A DNA stretch of 64,000 nt, taken from contig WBMZ01009460.1 in NCBI GenBank assembly GCA_013400975.1, forward strand, positions 186,001 to 250,000, written 5' to 3'. Position numbers and translations under genes: made by a program. Within the stretch, counting starts at the first letter, position 1. Every line of letters starts with the position of its first letter. Below, in pieces: positions 35,800 through 46,384 of the stretch. A model generated the notes under the pieces. That model saw only the letters and a list, made by a program, of their open reading frames with translations, was not told where the DNA came from and searched no databases. Origin of the DNA: Atrichornis clamosus. Taxonomy: Eukaryota; Chordata; Aves; Passeriformes; Menuridae.

Positions 35800-36300
35800 A
35801 TAAGGAATAGACAATTCTTGGTTATTACCATATGTAGCCCCCTCCTTAAAATGCCCTGACACGATTTGTCAGGCAATAAATCAGCTTTCTTTTGCTGATG
35901 TGCTAAAGCCCATCTACATACCATAAAAGCTTCTTTTTCCTCTCCATATTCCATATCCTTCTGATGGCTTTAATCAAAAGCGAACGCACGTGCATGAGAA
36001 AAGAAAATGCAGATCTTGCATTTCTGAGAAATAATTCTTTTTGCAACTTAATACTCCTCCAAGTAAGTGGAAAAGGCCCATCCTCACCCAGCCAGCATGA
36101 TCTTTATTTGCTTTATATTTTCCTGACACAGTCACAGCTCTGCACCGTTCCATCATATGGTAGAGGTATTAATTCACTATTTCCTGCATTATACAATCCC
36201 CACTTCCTTTCCAGTTTTCTCACTATAATGATGCTATAATAAAAAACAGAGGTAATAATGAAATTGGAAAATGGTGTAATTTCTAGCTGGCTGGAATAGA
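35800..36300. promoter_or_regulatory. Candidate conserved non-coding element block
   Basis: About 500 bp of AT-rich repeat-free sequence containing GGCAATAAATCAGC (35872-35885), GGCTTTAATCAAAAGCGAAC (35964-35983), GGTATTAATTCACTATTTCC (36164-36183) and repeated TAATGA / TAATAA words at 36227-36262. It has no long frame on either strand. The texture matches vertebrate enhancers. Conservation was not testable. Confidence 0.33.
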
Positions 36301-36304
36301 GCAC

Positions 36305-38165
36305 AGCTCTGGAAGCTGCCTTGCTACTTGCTTATTATATGAGGGTTTTGAAGTGTTTGACTACCCATGAGCTGCCTCGAAAATCTGCCAACGCAGCGTT
36401 ACTGGAGCTCCAGAGCAGCAGACCAAGGACTGACTCACTGATGGACAGAGCCAGGTAGACCAAAGATCCAACAGCTGGGGGTTGTGTTCAATATTGACAG
36501 CAAAATTCCCTCAAATGGGATGGATTTTGAGGTCGAGTTATAGCTGCTGTGTGCTCCAACACAGTAAGGAGTTCAGGGTGCAGGGATCGACTCTGCTCCC
36601 ACATTCCTCCTGCTGCACTGGCCGGGTACTGCCACATCCCTGGCACACGCTTTGCTTTTGGGGAGCTCCTCCTGATTGCACTGGAATAAACAGGATCTGA
36701 ATCAGGACATTAAAATGAAGATTTTAATGAGCAATTTGGAGATAACGTTTCCTTTCAGCACACCCAGAGACACACCTTTCCTTAAGCTCTGCCCATCATC
36801 CGATTTTCAACACTTCATTCATGCACCCATGGCAATTCCTTATGCAGTTGCCTTTTCCCAAAAGAAGTCCTCATGATACGATTAAAGATACAGATCTTTC
36901 GGCTGCCTTCAGCTTCCAGAACTCCTAATACCAGGGGAAACGGCATTTCAAAAGCTGTGTGCTCCTGGGAAATGCAGTAATACAGGAGACAGTAGCTTGG
37001 ATGTTTTTCTCAACCAAGCAGAAGAAACACCCTCCTACTCCCACTGCACAGCCACAGAAGCAAATGTGAGGAAGGGAATTCCATCTCCAGAAATCGTGAC
37101 AATGACAGCTTCTTAATGTGTAATCAACTAAATCAGGAATGGAGAAGTTTAGCAGGCACCAATGGAGAGCAGACCATGGAGCAGGCTGTCCTCAGTCCCA
37201 AGGACACTGATTTCGAGGTCTCTGCTCCATGGACCCCTCAAGTTGAACCTCTGGGCTCACTCTCATCTTCCATCAGCCTGCTCCAAAAGTCTAATTGTAT
37301 GCCTCACCTTCTACCACAAGACAGCACCAGCTTCAGGACAGGCCTGGCCTTACCCAGCCAAACGGTGCCTCCAGCAAAACGGTGGGTTTGCAGAAGAAAA
37401 TTTAACTCTTCAGCTCTGTAGAGAACAGGATAGAAACCCAAAATGTGGGATCTCTTTTATGGACACCACCTGGAGCTTCCCTCCGACGTGAGGGTTACCC
37501 CTCTACTACCCACAAGAAAAAGATGGGCAGAGACAAAATGGAGATGTGGGCTCTTGCCAAGTTGTGTGAGCTCACACTGAGCAGCCAGACCTGTATCTCA
37601 TGCAGAGACACAAAATCCTCGTGTGGAAGAAAGCGGGAGAGAATAACTGCTGTGCTCAGCCCCTCGGATGAAACAGGAGCTGCAGCCCAGCCCTGCCCAG
37701 CTCCTGCAATTACAGAGAGCTTTGGGGGGAATAAACAGCACCCTGCTGGTTGCAGCAAAGCCCCGAGCACTTGGGTTTCTGTGTCTGGAGTGTCTGCAAG
37801 CTTTGCAAGCACAGACTTAGTGCGGAAATGCATTTCCACAGGTGACGGCAAACTGCAGCTGGGAGGAGGAGGTGGATGCCTGGATGGATGGAGTGCACGA
37901 TTTGGGATGGATCCAGAGACACCAGAGCCGTCGCTGGTCAAAAGGTGGGAACGAGGTGCAGCCAACCCTGACTTCCAGCACAGGTGGAACAGAGCTCCTG
38001 GGGAGCAGGAGGGTTACAGTGCAAAGAGAAGTAGCATCCTGCAGCCCCTTCCCACAATAAGGGAGCAGTGGATGTCCTGCACCCCCTCACCTGGCTGTCA
38101 GCACCCTCCACAGGTCTGTGCACCTGCAGAGAAAATTCCCCACGGCATCAGCTACTCCATACAGT
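36305..38165. other. Non-coding stretch with a 240-codon open frame of doubtful status
   Basis: A + strand frame at 37445-38167 has 240 codons, and a 156-codon frame lies antisense to it at 37495-37965. No domain, signal peptide or membrane segment is recognisable, and the sequence is rich in Ser, Pro and Gly. By rough calculation a frame of this length would arise by chance in about one window in ten. I regard both as non-coding. Confidence 0.5.
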
Positions 38166-38167
38166 GA

Positions 38168-38525
38168 ACAGAAACGCACACCATCCGTCTTCCCTCTGAA
38201 AGGAATTTCATGCCACCTCTTCTGCTTTTTGATCCAATAGCTGTCACCTGAAACAGCCAGCGCTTCCAAGCACGACCACAAAGAGAGAGACCATTGCTTG
38301 ATGCAGCACTATTCAAAATCCGCCCAAACACATGATGGATACAGTGTCTCAGTGTTTTGACCTTCAAACCTCTCCCTCAGCTTTTCCACAATCTGTAGCC
38401 AGATACGATGGTTGTGTCATTTATTCGGGGTATGTGGGCAGAGATAGGTGTCTGTTGACTGATGGTATCAGGTTGCATAATTTGTTTTTAATTTATATCT
38501 GTCCTCCCAAAGTGTCTAGTGAGGG
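38168..38525. promoter_or_regulatory. Weak candidate regulatory element
   Basis: Two AT-richer, repeat-free parts stand out: one at 38195-38335 with scattered CpG (about 38260, 38274 and 38321) and one at 38395-38520 with TAATTTGTTTTTAATTTATA (38477-38496). No coding evidence. Support is weak. Confidence 0.2.
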
Positions 38526-38529
38526 GAGT

Positions 38530-40585
38530 AAAATAGATCTGAGGATAAAACAATGGCTTCAGGGCAGGAGGGATGTACAGAACATACAGTCCTCCGCTCC
38601 CAACACACGTCAGCCTCTGCTAAACACCTGAACAGATATTAACAGCTCCTGTGGCTTCAAATTATCATGTAAGCTAGAAAATTATGCCTATGTGGTTGGA
38701 GCCCAACTAGAACTGGTTTTGGAGCAGATATCAGGAAACAGATATCTGGGATTGTACTGAACTGCAAGCCTGTGCTAAAGGGATTCTCAGGCATGCCAAG
38801 AGTCAAGGAACTACAGAGAGAGCAGGTGCACCAGAGCAAGAGAGAGGTCAGAGACAGGCTCAGTCACACCACGCCATCCTGTGAACTCACTGGCTTTTGG
38901 GAGGGAATGACAGAGCTGAACAATGAACACCGTCCTGGCGTGGTGGCAGGTGGGCTGGGAGCAGGGACAAGGACAGCCTTGTCGGGAAGCAGAAACTGGC
39001 CATTAGGACAAAACAATCAGGAACAAGACCCAGGAGTACAGGCACAGCACGTGGCACGTTGGAAAAGTGGGAGCAGCTGGTGCAATTGCCCAGCACCTCT
39101 GCCAGCCACAGGGACTGGCCAGTCCCAGGCCTGGCCTGGCAAGATTGGTCTGGAACTCGTCCGCCAGACAGTCTTTTTGAGACCTTGATTAAGACCACAA
39201 TCTCATCACTTGTCAGCTGCACAGTTTGTTGTTTCGTTCACAGCTCCTTCTACTCTGCAAACATGAGAGCAGCTTGTGTTTGCAGAGACTGGCAGCCTGT
39301 GTTAATTAAACCTGAGATGCTGAGAATTTTCTCAGCCTTTGTAGTCACACCTGACCTCTGCATCTGCAGAAGGGCACCCCCTTTTAATGCACTTATCACC
39401 ATATTTCATTGCAGGCATATTCAGCCATCCTGCCTCTGGCTTGGCCCTTTGGAATCACGTACATGCCAAGTCCTTCCTCCTAACTTATCCACACACAGCA
39501 GCAGCTCATCTTTTTCCATGAAGGGAATGATACAGGCACTGCCCAGCACCTTCAGTTTGTGACCACCAGTTTATATGGGCATATGAGTAATATGAAATTC
39601 AAGCACAAGGGTAAAGGATCTCTGTTGATCCCTGCCAGCACCCCTGCCTGCTCACAGGAAAAGTATCTGCATTTTCTCCACTCCAAGACACTCTTATACC
39701 TCAGGGACGAACAGCTGACTCTACTTTCTCTGTAGTTGCTTTTTAATACAAATGATGTCACATAGATTTAAATTGTCCTTGTGTACAAAGCAGCACTAGT
39801 GCATTTAACCCACCTGGATTCCCTTCTTTGCCATTCAAGGCTTCCCTGGACTCAAGATTCAGTTTATGACAAGCAAGAGCCCTAAACTGCTTTGCACTGC
39901 AGCATTGTACCAGATAATCATTCACACACTGGATTCATTTGTCCAAATCTCTGTAAAGATGGGGAACCAGTAAAAAGCCCCAGGTTCCAAATGTTCATCC
40001 AGTTTGATTTGTTTTGAATGCCTCAGCTCACATCCAGTCCTAGCTGGGTTCTGACTTATTCCCACTAACTGGGGTAAACCAAACTATCTCAAAGAGCCAG
40101 GGAGAAACATTCACAATCATTTTAGTAAGAGTCCTGTTCATTCCCAGCTCCATCACTCAGGAAGGAGCCCTTCTCCTTGTTTATCTCCTGCTCTTTGCAG
40201 CCTGGTCCTGCAAGCAAAGCATGGCCAGCAAGGAAAAAACATCGATCCCAACATCTGAGCCTCTTCATGCCTTTGATAACTGATTTGGCTCACCACCTCA
40301 TTACAAACCACAGCAGCACTACAGGCAAAGCTGAACGGGAGCCTGAAACCATCAGAGACTTTGAGCTCCTGAAAGTAACAGCTGCTTAGAAGTAATTTAG
40401 AAATAAAACAAAATAAAGAAAGAAACAGCAAGATCCAGAGTGTGATCAGAATCTTAGAATGTCCATCGGACTCTGAATCCTGATCCAGCAGGTGAACAAA
40501 CCATCCAAGGACATGGCTCTGTGACAGGAGGAGCAGTCCCAGGAGCCAGGACAGAAAACAAAACTGAAATTTCAGCAGAGCTACC
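38530..40585. other. Non-coding stretch, no gene recognised
   Basis: Frames of up to 167 codons (39059-39562 +) are without domains and overlap others. A possible small element at 39170-39370 contains TTAATTAAACC (39303-39313). No repeat family was recognised. Confidence 0.55.
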
Positions 40586-40589
40586 CAGG

Positions 40590-40612
40590 AGGTCAGACTG
40601 GGTCATATAAAG
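40590..40612 (+). promoter_or_regulatory. DR4 nuclear-receptor half-site pair next to a TATA-like word
   Basis: AGGTCA (40590-40595), a four-base spacer, then GGGTCA (40600-40605) forms a direct repeat with spacing 4. DR4 is the established preference of thyroid-hormone-receptor/RXR and LXR/RXR heterodimers. TATAAAG follows directly at 40606-40612. No exon is visible behind it, so a promoter role is doubtful; an enhancer site or chance are both possible. Confidence 0.3.
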
Positions 40613-40614
40613 AT

Positions 40615-41455
40615 GGTCTCTCTTACTCTTGCACTTGGTGAATATTTGATCCCAACAGGGAGTGAAGGGCCCCCAGGCTTTCAGGTTTGCTCATACACAA
40701 GTGAGTCTCAGGAGAGGTGTGATGGGGTAAGCCATGCTCTGTGCCAAATTAACTTGATAGCCAGCATTTGGTTATTCACAGCTGGCCGCTGTGGAAAACC
40801 CTTAGAAACTCCTCTCTGGGGTGTCTCCACTAGTTACCTAGAAACCCAGACTGAGTTTTATGAGCAGAAAATATGTTGGAAGGCATGTTTGCCTCATCTG
40901 CTTTAAAAAAGAGCTATTTTCCCCTTTTCCCCACCCAGCAATTTCATTAGTTGAGAACTATTTATGGGCTTTAACTACCCCTCACTTCTTTGCAGCCTGG
41001 ATTTCCCAGCAAGAACATCCCATATCCTTCCCCTTGCAGCGTTGTGGCCTCACTCAGAAGCAATCTGTGCAAACTTCCATGGTATCTACAGGACTTTGTG
41101 TGAATAAGAAACCTTTTATGAGCCTAATACCTCTGCATGCTGTGCTGAGACCTTAGAGAAAACTACTTGCGAGACAGATTTTGGCCGGGGGGGCTGGGGT
41201 GGTGAATGGTTGGGGGTGAGGCCAGCCAGCCCATAATTGAACCCAGCAAGTTTTCCAGTTGATTATCCTCTCCTTTTGTCCAGGATCTTGCTGAGCTTTC
41301 TTTGCAGCCTGTTTGCTGGCCATCACAGAGCAAGCAGCCCAGCAGCCAGCACGCTATCCCCGCGCACCGAGCAGGGCCCCCTCTCTTCAGCCATCACTTG
41401 TGGGCAGCAGGAGTGATTCCCCAAAGTTAGAGCATCACCTTAACAAAGCAAAGGG
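40615..41455. other. Non-coding stretch, nothing recognised
   Basis: Two + strand frames of 97 and 98 codons overlap at their ends and lack domains. A short G-rich run lies at about 41186-41202. No repeat was recognised. Confidence 0.6.
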
Positions 41456-41540
41456 GGCTCAGTGGCAGGGAGGGAGGCCAGAGTTTTAGCCTTTCACCTC
41501 TGGAGGCCGTGGCTCAAATCCTGGCTCAGGTTACCAAAGA
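41456..41540 (+). repeat. tRNA-like SINE remnant (copy B)
   Basis: AGCCTTTCACCTCTGG (41490-41505) is followed by GTGGCTCAAATCCTGGCTCA (41509-41528), with the B-box-like TCAAATCC in the expected place of a tRNA T-arm. It aligns with the copies at 19.2, 26.3 and 62.1 kb. MIR is an alternative assignment, since its head is also tRNA-like. No complete tRNA fold is visible. Confidence 0.5.
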
Positions 41541-42560
41541 AAGGGAGTCTGACGCGCTCCTCCCCGAGCAGCCCGGCCAGCAGATGTGCCACACGCCACA
41601 CTCGGCCCCAGCAGCCCACATCCCTGCACAGGTTGTCCATGCTGGGGCTCCACTTCCAGGGGAACCTGACCAGACTGACAGTTTCATGGCTACAAATCGC
41701 CAGTGCAAAGGCCAGCAGCACCCGAGGCAGCGCGGTGTGAAGGTGAAGGCAGGCCGGGAAACATTTCCCCATTTATTTGATTTCCCTTGGGTTTGCTGAT
41801 CTTTCTTCTCCAGTCTAACTGGGCCAGGTGAAAATTTACTGACCCTTTCTCTCTTTACCATTCTGAATCTCTCGGTGACAAATGAGGAAGCTAAAAATAT
41901 AGAAAAAATATATATAGTTTAACTACAAAATAGCTAGGATCATCACTTTTCTGTGGGGGACTCTACTTTACATGAGCTGAGCTTCTGGGGGATTTATTTC
42001 TTTAAATTACACTAGAAAGAAGCAAAAAGAATTGATTTGGAGAAAAAAAAACAACAACTGAACTCAAAAATCATCTCAGGCTCTTCAGATTGTTCCTGGA
42101 GATAAGACTGAGCTTGGCACTCAGAAATGTACTTTTAGAGAAGGAAATTTTTGCTATTCTTCCTTATACTTAACTATAGTCACCAGCTGTGAATTTCTGC
42201 AACAGTCTTCTGGGAACAGTATCAAGGACAAAAATACAGCTTTAGAGATGAAGGTAAAGCAGTTTAATGAAATTTTAAGAAGTGGCTGCCAACAGGAGAG
42301 ACGGGGTTTTAATTTTATCTGAGATGTGGCCTACTTAGGAGTCTGACATAAGTTTAAATTATTTGCATCTATAGAGTGCTCTGATTTGGTTCAGAAAGAA
42401 GTGGAGCTGAGGTGTTCTTCCAAACCATCTCCTGGCACTCTCAAAGAGGACATCTTACAAGAACAGCAGACTTCCCAGCACTTCTAAATTTCCTGCTTCC
42501 TGACTTAAAGAAAAGTGGGATCACTGAGGTTTGACACACGGCAAGGTAAACATCCAGATG
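41541..42560. other. Non-coding stretch, no gene recognised
   Basis: Overlapping frames of 92-111 codons occur on both strands at 41462-41861. An AT-rich patch at about 41895-41935 includes an ATATATATAG word. A perfect octamer ATTTGCAT lies at 42361-42368. No gene or repeat family was recognised. Confidence 0.55.
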
Positions 42561-42562
42561 CT

Positions 42563-42690
42563 TTCACGGCCAGGATGGATGGGGCATTAAGCAACCTGGT
42601 CTAGTGGGACGTGTCCCCGTCAATGGCAAGGGGGTGGAACCAGGTGAACATTGAGGTCCCTTCCAACCCAAACCATTCTGTGATTCTGTG
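42563..42690 (+). repeat. CR1 LINE 3' fragment with tail
   Basis: GGCCAGGATGGATGGGGCAT (42568-42587), AGCAACCTGGTCTAGTGGGA (42590-42609), then GTCCCTTCCAACCCAAACC and a tail of ATTCTGTGATTCTGTG (42675-42690). This is a textbook avian CR1 3' end including two copies of the terminal octamer. Sense strand is +. It ends the CR1-free interval that began at 19.7 kb. Confidence 0.97.
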
Positions 42691-42694
42691 CAAG

Positions 42695-43645
42695 TACCAG
42701 TGAAGGACGGGGCAGGAGGACAGCTGGAACTGCTGCATATTGAGTTACCAGACAGGTTCACCCATTCTCAAGGCCAGACTCATTCACAATCCACAAGACC
42801 AGTTCCCACACCTGTGTTCCAGGAGAAGCCAGTCCATCTCAGATAGATCAAGCACACCACAGGCTCATTCCTCCCACCAGCACAAACCTCCAGGGGCTCG
42901 GTGACTGCTCCCTTTCACCTCCTGTGCAGGCTCAGACCTTACACAGCCCACGGTGGGTGCTCTCAGCAGACCTGCACGTGGGATACAGACGCCTTGGAGC
43001 CAACCAGTGCAAGCACAAGGCCTGAATCTGGGGTTCTGGGCTTTTGAACCCGCCCATCTGTCCATGAAGGCAGCCCCTGGGGGCTGAGCATGGACGAGTG
43101 AGTTTTCCCTGCTCACATCACCCCTGCTTGGCAGGAAGCAGAGACCACCATGGCTGTCAAGCAGCTACGACCCACTGGTGCTATTTTAACTTTAGGTATT
43201 TCTTTTCCCTTCATGGAGGAAAAAAACAAATACAAGACCTTTTGCACCTGGTGAGGAACGGCTGTTTGTTTAGACAGCCAAATGAAGTCATCGCTGAGAA
43301 ACGATGCCCTCACACCCCCTTTAATCCTCACTTGCCAGAAGCCATAATGGAGTGAAATGACCCATCACCATCCGCAGCTGTCTGATATAACCAGGAATGT
43401 TTCTGCCTCCTCCTCTGTCTCTTCCAACCATACAAAAGCCGAGTTTATCATTGCCACTTAACACAAACAAAAAAATCGTCTCCCTAGAATGAAAAAGAGG
43501 TGGAAATTACCACATAACCAATTTTTCCTGCAAATTGCCCTGTGAACCTTCTAATGAAGGCTACAGCACCCCAGCCTGCCCTGCTCTGGGCTCTGGCCAA
43601 GGATTACACCAACCCCCAGCCCAGGCAAAGTTGCCCTAAAGAAGC
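42695..43645. other. Non-coding stretch, no gene recognised
   Basis: Frames of 72-85 codons on both strands lack domains. A mixed-composition segment at about 43250-43480 with some CpG could be a small element but has no clear signature. Confidence 0.55.
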
Positions 43646-43649
43646 TGCA

Positions 43650-44220
43650 CGCTCTAATACTGCTCCTCAAGACAAATGGAAAACTAAGCATTTTTAATTT
43701 GCATTTTAAAACAAAGGCTTCTAATATCCAGACCATTAACTTGGCTATGAGGCTTTCACAGCAAAACTTGTTACCCACTATGTGTTTTGTTGTCACTAAG
43801 ATATATTAAACACTATTAATTGCAATGCCTTGCTATTATGCTATTTGGAGACTTGCCACAAGCCCGCTTCCGCCCAACCTGTATTATGCTGTGAACCTTG
43901 GAGGCATTTTAAACATCTCGTGCAAAATTCATGAACGTGGAAAGGAGCCTGTCTCTGGTTCCAACATCTTGAGGGGCTGGGGAGCCTTCCTGAAACCCAA
44001 CTCAGTTCAGGGCCCATCCTTAGCAGCTACTACATCTCAATCCAACCAGTCAAGCCCCCTCTCAAGCCCTGATGATTACCAAGGTCTACATGCACCTTCC
44101 CTCTAATGAATATAGGCTTACGGACATCTCATGCATTATTTACCAAGGTGTGCTTATTATGATTGCAATGATTTAGGGCAGTTTGTTACAGGCACAGCTC
44201 TGAGTGATTGCGATCAATAG
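43650..44220. promoter_or_regulatory. Candidate conserved non-coding element block
   Basis: AT-rich, repeat-free sequence. It includes a perfect octamer ATTTGCAT (43697-43704), ACTATTAATTGCAATGCC (43812-43829), TTATGCTATTTGG (43836-43848), GCATTATTTACCAAGG (44132-44147) and TTATTATGATTGCAATGATT (44154-44173). TTGCAAT-type words recur and fit C/EBP-like or POU-like sites. CpG at about 43865-43872 is retained. A less AT-rich gap at 43935-44095 may split it into two elements. Conservation was not measured. Confidence 0.35.
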
Positions 44221-44224
44221 AAGA

Positions 44225-45115
44225 AACAAGAACAAGCCAATCTGCATAGAACAACAGTCTGGGTCCTCAGGGGCTGTGCTTCCCTGATTAACCCTTCCCA
44301 GACTGGCACAAAAGAGGCTGGCACTTGTTTGACAGACACAAAGAGTTGGTTTCCCCCCCTCTTGCCCTCTCCACTCCAGTCAAGGGTGAGCAGGCCCTTG
44401 AAGGGGTTGTGCAGCTCCTCCAGCTGTTTGTTGGGCAGGATCCCACATGCTGGCACATCGTTCCTCATGGTATTTAACGTGCATCTTGGATGTGGCTACA
44501 GTCTACCCATAGCATATGTCATGCCCCCACCTCACATACACAAAACCTCCATCTCTTTTCCCAGACACAAATTTAGAAACAGTGGCTTTGGCTGCCAGCT
44601 GTGGAGATCCCAGGTTCAACCCATGAGGATGACTAAGGCAGCAGGTATGAAGCAACTACTGCAGAAAAGTAGCTGGACACTGATCCTGCCTGCCCGAAAG
44701 GCAGCGGGAGCTTCCTCAGTGAGAAATGGAAGGAGACAGGAGAGGGATGTAGAGCAGTTTTGTGACTTCCCAGGTTTAAAGACTGAGAGGTCAAAATTCT
44801 TTGCACCTGATACCTCCTAATGTACGGTTCATTATGGTTCAACATTTGCTCTGTGCACCCTGGGAGCTGGAACAGATCTCTGGACTAGTCAGGATGACCC
44901 AGTGATGTTGCTGTAATGTCCCACCACAACACTGAGAGGTCTCAAATGCCAGAAACTCCTCCCCTGTAGCACACGGAGCAGGTGGCTGTGACCTCTGGGC
45001 AGGGCAGGAGTGTGATTTAAGGGCAACCAATAAACATTGCTCTGTATTTATCCCAAAACTCCTCACACGAGGTGTCTGGAGACGCCCTTCCCCACTGAGT
45101 ACACAACTGGTCTCA
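44225..45115. other. Non-coding stretch, no gene recognised
   Basis: A 163-codon frame (44329-44820 +) has no recognisable domain and overlaps an antisense frame. GGTTCAACCC at 44613-44622 looks like a B box but its flanks do not match the SINE family seen elsewhere. Confidence 0.55.
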
Positions 45116-45119
45116 GCTC

Positions 45120-45360
45120 ACTTTGCTTTTACCTCGGAGCTTTGGATCGGACCCGGCACATGGGAAATATAGTCATTACTTCAAAGGGGAAGCAAACAGG
45201 ATGTCTGGACAAAGTACCAAATAAAAGGCTAATGACACAAATGGATATTTAATACAATGACTTCCTCTGATTATCCTATAAGGAAACACTTCAAATGCTG
45301 TCCATTTTCTACATCCTGCATCATTGTAATATGCTTCAGAGGCTGGGAGGGAATTTTCCA
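45120..45360. promoter_or_regulatory. Candidate conserved non-coding element
   Basis: Repeat-free sequence with retained CpG at 45134-45155, then TAGTCATTACTTCAAAGG (45170-45187), TAAAAGGCTAATGACAC (45222-45238), GGATATTTAATACAATGAC (45243-45261) and CATTGTAATATGC (45322-45334). Several ATTA and TAAT cores lie in a run. No coding frame of note. Enhancer status is inferred. Confidence 0.32.
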
Positions 45361-45364
45361 CACC

Positions 45365-45800
45365 ACACACTGGTCAGGTGGGGCTGTGCTCTTACCTGCC
45401 TGCTGCAGGCAATATGGTACATCATGTACAACCTGCACGGGCAGCCTGGGGTCCTGGGAAGCTCTGCCAAGTAGCAGGATGGGAGGATTCTTCCTCCTCC
45501 CCATCACCTGCTCAGCATCCGCAGCACCGGGAGCAGGGTGACAAGGCACCCCTGTGGTGGCTGATCACCTTGCAGAGTGATTCCCAGTGATGTAGAGGAG
45601 ACCAGAGTTATCTTTCCCCCTCCACTCTATCCCTGGGATAGCCAGCAAAGCATCAGGAGCTGGGACAACACCGGCACTGTGACGCACCACTTGGGTTCAG
45701 CCCCCAGACTTGCTCTCCACAGGACTGTCCCACAGCCTGAGCCATCCCCAGGGCACCTCTGTACTGGGGGGGGCCGCTGAACAAACAGAGTTTATCCCAA
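45365..45800. other. Non-coding stretch, nothing recognised
   Basis: GC-richer, with short overlapping frames. A run of eight G lies at about 45766-45773. A CAG/GTAAGAG splice-donor-like word reads on the - strand at about 45389-45400 but no exon behind it is supported. Confidence 0.55.
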
Positions 45801-45804
45801 ATCC

Positions 45805-46380
45805 CTGCTTAGACGAAAACAAGACAGGATTTCATTAGCACAGCACTTGTTCTGCTGCTGCTGAACTCTCTGGAGAAAAGACAACTGAAGCCTTTCGCTT
45901 TACAGCAACCGGAGAGAAGAAACAAGAACAAAGTAGTTCAGTTTAAAAAAAAAAAAAAATTGTTTCCAGAGTCACCATGACCTGATGATTGCTTTGGGTT
46001 AAACTAAATCCAGCCCAGTTGGCCAAGAGGCCAGAGTTATCAATGTGTAAGATTAAGATTAGATTTCTTTTTGATGGAGAGAGAAGCGTGAAAAACTTCT
46101 TTGTAGAAATTACTTTTCATTTCTCTTTAATTTCTGATGTGAAAAATTCAAGTGAGAGCTGAGCTCTATATGGTTACTAAATAGCAAAATAATGACACCA
46201 TTAGGAACACAAAGCTGAATGCAGAAAGTTCCTTTCTAGTTTAAACGCAGGTTTTGTTAACAGTTATTTCATTCCTGTGCCTAGCCAGCACTGTGTTTAA
46301 AAGAGGTCTTTGTTAATATTTTGATTAAGTTAATAAACATTATTAGGGAAACTTGCCTCTACACAGCTCAGGAAGACCTC
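45805..46380. promoter_or_regulatory. Candidate AT-rich regulatory block with an A run
   Basis: A run of A at 45945-45959 is followed by 400 bp of AT-rich DNA with GATTAAGATTAGATTTC (46052-46068), ATTAGGAACAC (46200-46210) and TTTTGATTAAGTTAATAAAC (46319-46338). It has very few frames on either strand and no repeat identity. Texture fits a regulatory element, but AT-rich neutral DNA would look similar. Confidence 0.25.
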
Positions 46381-46384
46381 CTAG

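Noticed and set aside
17660..43704. Additional perfect octamers (ATTTGCAT) at 17660, 42361 and 43697
   Set aside because: About two octamers are expected by chance in 64 kb on both strands; four in total is no enrichment. I kept only those inside otherwise element-like DNA as supporting detail.
44585..44640. Possible fifth tRNA-like SINE around GGTTCAACCC (44613-44622)
   Set aside because: The B-box-like word is present, but the upstream CCTTTCACCT-like word shared by the other four copies is missing.
19331..45400. Consensus splice donors on the - strand at about 19337, 25631 and 45390
   Set aside because: CAGGTAAG-type words occur by chance about twice in a window this size, and no coding or otherwise exon-like sequence precedes them.
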